A stretch of 64,000 nucleotides of DNA from Marinobacter confluentis (GTDB lineage: Bacteria; Pseudomonadota; Gammaproteobacteria; Pseudomonadales; Oleiphilaceae): NCBI RefSeq assembly GCF_004785685.1, contig NZ_SRPF01000002.1, forward strand, positions 186,001 to 250,000, written 5' to 3'. The position numbers were made by a program, and so were the translations under genes. Shown here piece after piece: positions 16,840 through 24,450 of the stretch. Numbering within the stretch: position 1 is the first letter of the stretch; each line of letters begins with the position of its first letter. A model generated the notes under the pieces. It saw nothing but the letters and a program-made list of their open reading frames with translations, was not told the origin of the DNA and searched no databases.

Positions 16840-17993
16840 TGAGCCGCCCCCAGAACACCACTTGGCAGATTTACCACACGCTCAGCCAACCACTCAGCAT
16901 TGTCCAGCGGCCCGCGCAGGCAATCTCTGTACATATCAAGCTGGTTCATCAACGCCCATATTGGCCGCGTCATTACGCCCTTGCTGTTCGTTGTTTCAAG
17001 TAGTCGGTTGCGCGCCTCATTGTCTTCACACACAAGGGCGTTCAGCCAATAATTCGAGCGGCAGTGATCCGGTTCTTCAATAAAACTCAATTCACTGCCC
17101 TTGAACAGCTCACCATAACGTTGGGCTAACTCTCTTTTCTGCTCAATGAAGCCCTCAAGCTGCTCAAGCTGGGCACATCCCAGGGCTGCATTCAAGTTAG
17201 GCAGCCGATAGTTGTAGCCTACCTCGTCGTGAATGTACTCATAAGGATGTGGCTTTTTCGCAGTGGTGGTCAGGTGCTTGGCCCGAACCCCCAATGGCTC
17301 ACTGGTAAGCACCATGCCGCCACCGCCGGTGGTGATAATTTTATTGCCATTAAACGACAAGGTCCCCAAGGCACCAAAAGATCCGGTATGGCGCCCCTTG
17401 TAAAAACTGCCAAGCGATTCCGCCGCGTCTTCTACCAACACCAGATTCCAGCGTTGGCAGACCTCCATCAGCCCATCTAGATTAGCCGGGTGGCCAAAGG
17501 TGTGCATGGGTACACACGCTTTTACGGCCCGGTCACTACTGTTATGGCGAACAACACCATCACCCCCAACCCGACAGTTCTCCTCAAGCCAGGCTTCAAG
17601 GGATACCGGAGATAAGCCAAGGGTTTTCCTGTCGACATCCACAAACACCGGCTGAGCGTTGCAATACGAGATAGCGTTGCAGGTGGCAACGAAAGACAAC
17701 GGCTGAGTTATGACCAGATCATCCGACTCGACCCCCGCAAGCTTAAGCGCAATGTGCAGCGCGGCCGTTCCGTTCACCGTCGCAACGCCTCGGGGCGCCC
17801 CGGTATAATCCGCCATATCCCGCTCGAAGCGATCAACATACGCGCCAACACTGGACACAAACGTAGAATCAACTGTGTCCAGCACATAGTCCCGCTCTCG
17901 CCCCGTGAACACAGGTGCGTGCAGTGGAATGAACTCATTGGTGCGATAATGGTCCCGAACAAACTCAATCAGCCGGCCACTGAAATCAGACAT
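16836..17993 (-). CDS. legC: LegC-type PLP aminotransferase
   Basis: A DegT/DnrJ/EryC1-family sugar aminotransferase of about 385 residues. VATVNGTAALHIALKLAGV, TQPLSFVATCNAI, HTFGHPAN, LVEDAAESLGSFYKGRHTG and the PLP-lysine region LSFNGNKIITTGGGGM are present. It aminates C4 of the 4-keto sugar made by LegB, with glutamate as donor. The ATG at 17993 overlaps the legB stop by eight bases; an upstream reading to 18071 would run inside legB and lacks support. Confidence 0.92.
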   Translation of the reverse strand: MSDFSGRLIEFVRDHYRTNEFIPLHAPVFTGRERDYVLDTVDSTFVSSVGAYVDRFERDMADYTGAPRGVATVNGTAALHIALKLAGVESDDLVITQPLSFVATCNAISYCNAQPVFVDVDRKTLGLSPVSLEAWLEENCRVGGDGVVRHNSSDRAVKACVPMHTFGHPANLDGLMEVCQRWNLVLVEDAAESLGSFYKGRHTGSFGALGTLSFNGNKIITTGGGGMVLTSEPLGVRAKHLTTTAKKPHPYEYIHDEVGYNYRLPNLNAALGCAQLEQLEGFIEQKRELAQRYGELFKGSELSFIEEPDHCRSNYWLNALVCEDNEARNRLLETTNSKGVMTRPIWALMNQLDMYRDCLRGPLDNAEWLAERVVNLPSGVLGAAQ

Positions 17994-18972
17994 TGTAGAT
18001 CCCGGCCTTGTAGTGCTTAAGATTGTCTGGCTCGGTGAACCATTCCACAGTTTTTCGCAAGCCATCCTCAATGGTGTGCTGCGGCACGAAACCTGTCAGT
18101 TCCCTGATTTTTGCATTCTCGCCCCACAGCCGGAACACCTCGGATTTACCCGGCCGAAAACGTTGTTCATCCGTTATGAACTCGACATCACTGTTCATAA
18201 TGCTCCGGATAAGATTCAACGTGTCGCCCACCGAAATCTCGAAGTTAGACGCGATGTTCACGGTTTCACCAACCGTTTTCTCTGAATTGGCAAGCGCAAG
18301 AAACCCCTGGCATGTGTCTTCAACGTAGTTGAAGTCCCGGGTGGGCGACACATCACCCAGCTTTATGGATTTCTGGCCGGCGGCAATCTGGGTAATGATG
18401 GTTGGAATAACCGCTCTGGCGGACTGGCGCGGCCCATAAGTGTTGAACGGACGGGCCACGGTAACAGGCAGGTCAAAGGCGTTATAGAAACTCATCGCCA
18501 TGGCATCAGCGGCAATCTTGGATGCGCTGTAAGGCGATTGCGGCTGAACCGGGTGCTGCTCATCAATGGGCACATACTGAGCCGTGCCGTAGACCTCACT
18601 GGTTGAGGTGTGAATCACCCGTTTCACGCCGTTATCCAGCGCAGCCTGGCAGATGTTCAAGGTGCCTTTGATGTTGGTATCCACGTAGCTATCTGGCGCT
18701 ACGTAGGAATAGGGAATCGCAATCAGCGCAGCCAGGTGGTAAACAACGTCTACGCCCTTGGTAATGTGCTTGCAGTAGTGGGGGTCCCGAACATCGCCAT
18801 TCAGGACCTCTACCTGGTCCAGGCAATCAATGTTTTCAAGCCAACCCCAATAGTTGAACGAGTTATACTGGGATAATGCTTTTACCTTGTAGCCCTCACG
18901 TACAAGCAGTTCAGTGAGGTGAGACCCGATAAAGCCATCGGCCCCCGTTACCAGTACCGATTCAGTGGTCAT
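17986..18972 (-). CDS. legB: LegB-type NAD-dependent 4,6-dehydratase
   Basis: A 328-residue soluble extended SDR. VTGADGFIGSHLTELLVREG at the N-terminus binds NAD, HLAALIAIPYSYVAPDSYVDTN is the family-typical strand, TSTSEVYGTAQ and PYSASKIAADAMA carry the Ser and Tyr-Lys catalytic residues, and RPFNTYGPRQSARAVIPT follows. It converts the nucleotide-bound GlcNAc to its 4-keto-6-deoxy form, first step of the legionaminate branch. It is the first leg gene in transcription order, about 130 bases after wecA, a gap in which I see no clear promoter or terminator. Confidence 0.92.
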   Translation of the reverse strand: MTTESVLVTGADGFIGSHLTELLVREGYKVKALSQYNSFNYWGWLENIDCLDQVEVLNGDVRDPHYCKHITKGVDVVYHLAALIAIPYSYVAPDSYVDTNIKGTLNICQAALDNGVKRVIHTSTSEVYGTAQYVPIDEQHPVQPQSPYSASKIAADAMAMSFYNAFDLPVTVARPFNTYGPRQSARAVIPTIITQIAAGQKSIKLGDVSPTRDFNYVEDTCQGFLALANSEKTVGETVNIASNFEISVGDTLNLIRSIMNSDVEFITDEQRFRPGKSEVFRLWGENAKIRELTGFVPQHTIEDGLRKTVEWFTEPDNLKHYKAGIYNV

Positions 18973-19099
18973 AGCCGCCCTTTTTATTCAGAACTTGATC
19001 TTGAAGTTCTATTATCTCAGCTAAGGCGCGGATGTGATAGGCGGAAAATTTGCTACCGATTGAGGGGTGAACTTCCGAAACTGTCGCTCAATCCCGGAC

Positions 19100-20170
19100 C
19101 TATTTCCGATCCAGAGTTTCATATTGCTGACGGAACAGCACCACCAGCCGCCAGGCGTGCTTAATAGCCCAGTTATAACCAACGAACAGTGCCAGGAACA
19201 GAACAAACATGATCCACTCAGGAACCAACAGCAACTCACCACCGATACCGATCACCGCAAACAGAACGGAAAACGCGGTTATTACCAGCAAAGCCTGGCG
19301 ATCAGACAAACCGGCCCGCTGAAAGATATGGTGCAGGTGTTCCCTGTCTGGCTTCATCACAGACTGACCTTTCCGGGCCCGGCGGACCATGATTGCAACC
19401 ATATCCATCAAAGGCACAGCAATGATCCACAGCGCCGTCACCGGCCGCAACGCCTGTGCCTCTGGCTGGGTACCCTTCACCAACAACCAGACAACCGAAA
19501 AACCAATAAACATGGACCCCGCATCGCCCATAAAGATACGTGTTCTAAACGGTGGTATCCGCAAATTCGCAGCGAGGTAAGGCAGAAGCGCGATGGCAAT
19601 GGAAAACGCCAATGCCAACTCCAGGTGGTTACCCGGCGCAAAGAAAAACAGAACAGACAGTGAGGAGAGCGTCACCAGGCTCATGCTGCCAGCCAGGCCG
19701 TCAATGCCGTCCACCATATTGAAAGCATTCGTAGCACCAATAATCGCGGCAATCGTCACCAATGGACCAAACCAGCTCAGCTCGATAACACCGAGGCCGA
19801 AAAGATTTCCGAGATGCACCAGGGAAACACCGGAACCATAAGTTAACAACGCTCCCAGCGCTACCTGTGCCCACAACCGGAACCTGGCAGGCACATCGCG
19901 GGCATCATCCACCCCACCAAGCGCAACCAGCAGCAAAGACGCCAGCAAATAAATGCCGTAACCGCCCGCCAACGGCATCAGTACCATCCAGGCCGCGAGT
20001 ACACCAATAAAAACACTCAAACCGCCCGTCAAGGGTACAACGCCGACGTGCACTTTTCGGTGATCCGGCTGATCAAGCAGGCGCACCCTCAATGCGACGG
20101 GTTTCAGAATGAACATCGAAAAGAACGCGATAATCCCTGAGTAGAGGCCGAGATAGCCTATAGATTCCAT
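19100..20170 (-). CDS. wecA: WecA-type undecaprenyl-phosphate GlcNAc-1-phosphate transferase
   Basis: A 356-residue polytopic enzyme of the MraY/WecA family with about ten membrane segments. Family motifs are DQPDHRKVHVGVVPLTGG, the acidic pair GGVDDARDVPARFR, the nucleophile region NAFNMVDGIDGLAGS, RIFMGDAGSMF and the cytoplasmic REHLHHIFQR loop. It attaches GlcNAc-1-phosphate (or a related HexNAc) to undecaprenyl phosphate at the inner membrane. A 113-base gap separates it from the glycosyltransferase upstream. It is one of two glycan initiators in the operon. Confidence 0.92.
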   Translation of the reverse strand: MESIGYLGLYSGIIAFFSMFILKPVALRVRLLDQPDHRKVHVGVVPLTGGLSVFIGVLAAWMVLMPLAGGYGIYLLASLLLVALGGVDDARDVPARFRLWAQVALGALLTYGSGVSLVHLGNLFGLGVIELSWFGPLVTIAAIIGATNAFNMVDGIDGLAGSMSLVTLSSLSVLFFFAPGNHLELALAFSIAIALLPYLAANLRIPPFRTRIFMGDAGSMFIGFSVVWLLVKGTQPEAQALRPVTALWIIAVPLMDMVAIMVRRARKGQSVMKPDREHLHHIFQRAGLSDRQALLVITAFSVLFAVIGIGGELLLVPEWIMFVLFLALFVGYNWAIKHAWRLVVLFRQQYETLDRK

Positions 20171-20284
20171 GTGTTTCGCCGTGCTGAGTGAAAAGGCATT
20201 ACAATTTGTGGGGAGATTACCTTACAGACGCAGTTTAAGGCTATTAACAAATAAGCCTTTTACATTAAATAACAGCTGTGTAAG

Positions 20285-21397
20285 TCAACCATATGAATCG
20301 AGGCATTTCAGGTAGGCATCTACGACAACTTGCTCACTGAAGTTCCCCTCCATTCGCCTTCGCGCCGCATCACCTGCCATTTGAAGCTCTGCGCGCTCCA
20401 TTTTTGCCACGTTACACATCTGTTCGGCCAGAGACTCGGAGTCACGCGCCTTGCATAACCAACCCGTAACCCCGGGCTCAATCGCATGGCGACAACCTGG
20501 AACATCCGTGACAATCGCAGGACGACCCATAGCAGCGGCTTCCAAAACCGTGCGAGGCATTCCTTCCCTGTAAGAAGGCAACACCAGTACGTGGGCCCGC
20601 GCAATATGACCACGCACATCATCAGTTTCGCCCAGATAATCAATCAGGCCCTCAGCCTGCCAGGCCAGAACTTCCTCAGAGGAAATAGCGGTTCGGTTAC
20701 TCGCACCCAGTTGCCCCAATAAAAGACACCGGGCTTCGATGCCCCACTTTCCCAACATAGACGCCGCTGCGGCGTATTCACGCACACCTTTATCTCCAAG
20801 CAGACGGGCAATCATTATAAAAGTTATGGGCTTTTCTAAAGGCAACTTGGACTGTTTGAAACGCTGCAGATCAACACCTGATCCCGGCAAAAGGATAACC
20901 GACGTGTTACCCAGCAAACCGGAATCCCGGAATACCTCCAGGTCTTCCTCATTCTGGAAAAACAAGCGTTCAGCCCTGCGGTTAACCAGCCCATAAACCT
21001 GTCGTACGCGACGAAACAGCCAGGAATCGTGAATAAAGGCTGTACCCAAGCCGGAGATGTTATTGGCAAAATGGATCTGTAACAAAGCACAAACCAAACC
21101 ACTGTAGATGTTCATCTTGACTGTGAAATTAAACGCAAAGTCCGGGTTATGGCGGCGCATGAACTGCCAGATAAACCTGAAACTACGCAGTTCCTGCAAA
21201 ATACCAGTGCTTTTGCCGTCCAGAGGCAATGCAATATGTTCCGCCCCCATCTCAGCCAGACGCTCCGAGTAATTATCTTGGGGAGACAAGCACACCACCC
21301 TAAAACCCTTCTGAACCAACGCCAGAATAGTGCTTTTTCGGAAATTGAATAAATACCAAGAGGTGTTTGAGGTTAATACAATCAACGGGGAACTCAA
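20285..21397 (-). CDS. GT4-family glycosyltransferase (PglA-like)
   Basis: A 370-residue GT-B glycosyltransferase. The acceptor half begins LIVLTSNTSWYLFNFRKSTI, and the donor half has IMIARLLGDKGVREYAAAA, the conserved E-x7-E region in VLPSYREGMPRTVLEAAAMGRP, and IVTDVPGCRHAI. The N-terminal TSNTSWYLFNFR pattern resembles PglA/WbpT-type HexNAc transferases acting on undecaprenyl-linked acceptors, which fits a position next to wecA. It lies 13 bases after the alkaline-phosphatase-superfamily gene, so the two are probably co-transcribed. Donor sugar unknown. Confidence 0.85.
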   Translation of the reverse strand: MSSPLIVLTSNTSWYLFNFRKSTILALVQKGFRVVCLSPQDNYSERLAEMGAEHIALPLDGKSTGILQELRSFRFIWQFMRRHNPDFAFNFTVKMNIYSGLVCALLQIHFANNISGLGTAFIHDSWLFRRVRQVYGLVNRRAERLFFQNEEDLEVFRDSGLLGNTSVILLPGSGVDLQRFKQSKLPLEKPITFIMIARLLGDKGVREYAAAASMLGKWGIEARCLLLGQLGASNRTAISSEEVLAWQAEGLIDYLGETDDVRGHIARAHVLVLPSYREGMPRTVLEAAAMGRPAIVTDVPGCRHAIEPGVTGWLCKARDSESLAEQMCNVAKMERAELQMAGDAARRRMEGNFSEQVVVDAYLKCLDSYG

Positions 21398-21409
21398 CGA
21401 CTAATCCAC

Positions 21410-22795
21410 TCAGTTTACCGGCGCCATCATATAATCCGGGCAAGACACACCGAGCGCGCGCAGGATCGTGGGCGCATACTGCCGGCTGTCTACCACCTCC
21501 CTGCCAGAAAGCTTGGGTTGGGCTGCGCCTTTCCATAGCCAGATACCTTCAGGCTGATGATATCCCGTGCCGGGATCGCGCTCGATGACGCTGAAGCCCA
21601 GTTCATCCAGGCGAACGGGCTTTTCATCCAAGTACAAAGTACCAGACTCCACAGCCGCCTTTGAACGTCGAACCGACAGATTAAGAGTTAGGCCCTGTTC
21701 ATTATAGCGCTTGATCAGCACCTGCTGACCTTCCGCGTCTGTGAGGCGCGGCAGGCTTTGAACAAACTCCAGCAGTTTCTGTTGGCTCAAGAATTCCAGC
21801 GCGACGTCTGGTTGCATCGCCAGGTTCATACGGAATGCTCCCTGGAAACCGAAAGCCGAGGCTAACAAGGACTCATCATCAAGCTTGAGTTCCGGAACAT
21901 ACTCACCCCGCTCAACGGCTTCCTGCCCCATGCTGGAACTGACAACAATCTCATAGCCTTCGCGATCTGCAAACTGCTCCAACACACCGAGCTGCTCATC
22001 AAAAATATCCATAGCTTTAAGGATCGACTGGCTGTGGAACCGGTCAAACTCGGAGTCTTTCAGTGAATAATTGAAATCTTCCGGAAAAGAATACTTCCAA
22101 TAGCGATGCATCATTCCGGCAACATGGTTTGAAAAAACTGCTGCGTAGTTGGGCTTGGACTGTTTAAGCGCATCCAGAAACACATCGAATGCCACATGGG
22201 CCTGCATGGTTGCGCGCAAGGCTTTGTTCTTGGGATCTACTCTCTCCCTTACCAAGTGTTGTGAAAGCCGAAATCCGGTTTTTACGGAAACGCCAGAGCG
22301 GAACAGCTGCACCCCATCAAGCAGATCCTTCAGCCCATACCCCTTCGCGACGGCCTTGTTTTCACCTGTCAGTTTCAGGTTAACTCGCTGGAAAGCTGCG
22401 TAACGATCAGGCCGCGTTTCGCTGCCGGGAGCAAAAGTATCAGGAACGTGAAAAAGCGCCTCCGGATTCTCCATTGGCGGATAGCTTTGCAAGCTTCCAC
22501 AGACTCCAACGGTTTTACCACTAGCAGCTACCAGCTCCCAGACAGGTGGGGAAGCCTCCCCGCAACTTCGGTCCTGATTGATATACCTTATTTCATGTTT
22601 ATCATTGCTGACTCCACGATGCATTGTTGGCCAAGTGCTCCATGGGTGGAGTTCCCCGGAGTCGACCGTGCGAGTAGTCAGGCAGGATGCGTTCTTCATA
22701 AAACTGTGCAAAAAAGCCTCAGGGCGATGCTGAAGATACAAATCCACCACACGCCAAGGCACTTCGTTCAACTCATAAACCAGTATTTTAGCCAC
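21410..22795 (-). CDS. Alkaline-phosphatase-superfamily protein in glycan locus
   Basis: A 461-residue protein without signal peptide. It begins KILVYELNEVPWRVVDLYLQ, then SGELHPWSTWPTMHRGVSND, then FSNHVAGMMHRYWKYSFPEDF, IVVSSSMGQEAVERGEY and YAPTILRALGVSCPDYM. The early Glu/Asn metal site, a Thr/Ser nucleophile region, the H-x3-M-H pattern and a late His-equivalent region fit the phosphodiesterase/phosphoglycerate-mutase branch of the alkaline phosphatase superfamily. Members in polysaccharide loci may add or remove phospho-substituents, but the role is not established. Its start is only 77 bases from the IS3-type element inserted upstream, so its native expression from the long operon may have been altered. 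Confidence 0.7.
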   Translation of the reverse strand: MAKILVYELNEVPWRVVDLYLQHRPEAFLHSFMKNASCLTTRTVDSGELHPWSTWPTMHRGVSNDKHEIRYINQDRSCGEASPPVWELVAASGKTVGVCGSLQSYPPMENPEALFHVPDTFAPGSETRPDRYAAFQRVNLKLTGENKAVAKGYGLKDLLDGVQLFRSGVSVKTGFRLSQHLVRERVDPKNKALRATMQAHVAFDVFLDALKQSKPNYAAVFSNHVAGMMHRYWKYSFPEDFNYSLKDSEFDRFHSQSILKAMDIFDEQLGVLEQFADREGYEIVVSSSMGQEAVERGEYVPELKLDDESLLASAFGFQGAFRMNLAMQPDVALEFLSQQKLLEFVQSLPRLTDAEGQQVLIKRYNEQGLTLNLSVRRSKAAVESGTLYLDEKPVRLDELGFSVIERDPGTGYHQPEGIWLWKGAAQPKLSGREVVDSRQYAPTILRALGVSCPDYMMAPVN

Positions 22796-22946
22796 AACTT
22801 CGCTCCTATTCGATTTCGCTGTAACGTCTGTGTCAACTTTAACTTAAATGATGAACGAACATGGCAGCCTGATGTAACCATCCCCTAAAATCGGTGCATG
22901 CGTAATTAGAGTTCTCCGGCCTACAATGAGGCAAACGGAGAGCGAC

Positions 22947-23213
22947 ATGAAAAAGTCACGGTACAGCGAGTCCCAGATCGTCAAGATCCTGAAAGAGGTT
23001 GAAGGCGGCAGACTGGTCAAGGAGGTATGCCGGGAGTACGGCATCTCCGATGCGACCTACTACAACTGGAAGTCCAAATACGGCGGTATGGAAGCCTCTG
23101 ATGTGAAGCGGCTCAAGGAGCTGGAAGAGGAAAACCGTCGTTTGAAGCAGATGTACGCCGAGCTGAGCCTGGACCATAAGCTGCTGAAGGACGTCATCGA
23201 AAAAAAGCTGTAA
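22947..23213 (+). CDS. IS3-family transposase OrfA
   Basis: An 88-residue helix-turn-helix protein (MKKSRYSESQIVKILKEVEGG, REYGISDATYYNWKSKYGG) followed by a leucine-zipper-like helix (LKELEEENRRLKQMYAEL). It binds the element ends and supplies the N-terminus of the OrfAB fusion transposase. A run of seven A followed by G (23200-23207), just before the stop, is the A-AAA-AAG type slippery site for -1 frameshifting into orfB. ATG 22947 gives the usual family N-terminus; an upstream ATG at 22926 is also in frame. Intact, but its partner is broken. Confidence 0.88.
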   Translation: MKKSRYSESQIVKILKEVEGGRLVKEVCREYGISDATYYNWKSKYGGMEASDVKRLKELEEENRRLKQMYAELSLDHKLLKDVIEKKL

Positions 23214-24009
23214 AGCCAGCCGTTCGACGAGAACTGGTGGATTACCTCAAGCAGGCTCATGGCACTAGTACTCGCCGAGCCTGCCGAATCGCTGGCATCA
23301 GTGACTCTGTGTATCGCTATCGGCCAGATACGTCGAGAGATACACCCGTGATTGCAGCGCTTCAGAGCGCTGCTGAACGTTACCCAGCTTACGGATTCAG
23401 CAAGCTATTCAAGGTATTGAGGCGATGGGGGCATGGCTGGAACCACAAACGGGTGCACCGGTTCCCACAAGAAACCCGGAGCCCTTGACCGTGCCAGCAA
23501 CCGCTAATCTCTGCTGGTCGATGGATTTTATGAGCGACAGCCTGTTCTGTGGTCGCCGCTTCCGGACTTTCAACGTGGTGGACGACTTTAACCGGGAGAT
23601 CCTGGCCATAGAGGTTGATCTGAATCTACCGGCCCCTAGGGTCATTCGGGTACTGGAACGCATCATCGCCTGGCGAGGCTATCTCGCCAAATTGCGTATG
23701 GATAACGGCCCGGAGTTCATCTCTATTGCTCTGGCGGATTGGGCTGAACAGAACGGCATTGCACTGGAATTCATCAAACCCGGAACGCCTACCCAGAACT
23801 CATATGTAGAGCGTTTCAATCGAACTTACCGAGACGAGATTCTGAATATGTATGTCTTCCGAAATCTCACCGAAGTCCGGCAACGAACGGAATCCTGGAT
23901 GACGGAATACAACGATGAACGTCCCCACGATTCACTGGAAGACCTGACGCCATGAGAATATCTGGCGAAATACCAACAGGCGGAAAGCTCTAATCAGCGG
24001 TGCAACTAA
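23206..24009 (+). pseudogene. IS3-family transposase OrfB, disrupted by deletion and nonsense change
   Basis: The frame entered by -1 shifting gives the normal OrfB start (RRELVDYLKQAHGTSTRRAC, GISDSVYRYRPD). At about 23461 the reading changes frame: the text jumps from HKRVHR straight to PTRNPEPLTVP in another frame, so a piece of roughly 50-70 bases, not a multiple of three, was lost, with CGG at the joint. The integrase core that follows keeps its acidic residues (WSMDFMSD, RMDNGPEF, VERFNRTYRDE). A TGA at 23953 interrupts the last conserved stretch; reading through gives EYLAKYQQ and a natural stop at 24007. The transposase should be inactive. Confidence 0.85.
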
Positions 24010-24025
24010 AACAGGGATGTTTACA

Positions 24026-24233
24026 CCGGGTTGCTAGGGGCATTGAGAACCGAGGTCAGACGATGTTGTTTGTCGACTTCGCGAAGCAAGAGCAGTCTGG
24101 CATCGGAGCTGATGTGGCCACCGGAGAAATCGGCTTGAATTTGGCCGCGAGAGAGTGGCAAGAAGATCAGTTTTTTAGGTATCGTTTTGAATGGAGGCCG
24201 GTAGTGTTGTTTTTCGTTTGTAGGAACTTGAAA
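24026..24233 (-). pseudogene. N-terminal remnant of an IS1380-like transposase
   Basis: Read on the minus strand, an open stretch gives LPLSRGQIQADFSGGHISSD followed by ARLLLLREVDKQHRLTSVLN and APSNP, and then runs into the terminal repeat of the IS3 element. The F-S-G-G-x-I-S-S-D-A-x-LLLLREVD pattern is the conserved N-terminus of IS1380-family (DDE group 1) transposases. No start codon is evident (a TGA lies at 24234-24236 in frame) and everything after about residue 70 is missing, so this is a fossil cut off at the IS3 end. The plus-strand open frame over the same bases is a shadow. Confidence 0.65.
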
Positions 24234-24450
24234 TCATAGCACTTTCAGCCGTTTTCTTTTATCCGATCGTGAGAAATCCGAGGTAGGACTGAATAATCTG
24301 CCGTTTTCCTCGGTGAAAATGGGGCCCACGTAGCCGATGCTAATAATAGCTAATTTATCTTCATGCTTATTGAAAGAATGCACGACATACCTGTCAGTTT
24401 TATCGGATTAAGAGATTGAGGCCAAAGAGAGGGAGACGTGCAAAGGTCTA
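24234..24450. other. Non-coding scar between IS remnants and asnB copy 2
   Basis: About 220 bases with no convincing gene, terminator or promoter. Probably leftover flank of the IS1380-like element plus the native 3' region of the asparagine-synthase gene. Confidence 0.4.

Larger units (their letters stand above)
22873..24025 (+). mobile_element. Decayed IS3-family insertion sequence
   Basis: The ends form an imperfect inverted repeat: left TGTAACCATCCCCT from 22873, and right, read on the minus strand from 24025, TGTAAACATCCCTG. After an indel both continue to a matching ATTAGAG. Inside are orfA and a broken orfB in the usual IS3 arrangement. Flanking bases (TGA on the left, CCG on the right) do not form a target duplication, so the copy has decayed or recombined since insertion. 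It lies on the plus strand, opposite to the surrounding polysaccharide operon, between asnB copy 2 and the phosphatase-like gene. Confidence 0.85.

Noticed and set aside
23237..23955. Two separate short transposase genes within the IS3 element
   Set aside because: Both pieces belong to one orfB broken by a deletion and frame change; they are not independent genes.
24000..24239. Plus-strand 79-residue open frame after the IS3 element
   Set aside because: The opposite strand of the same bases reads as a clear IS1380-like transposase N-terminus, so this is a shadow of the fossil.
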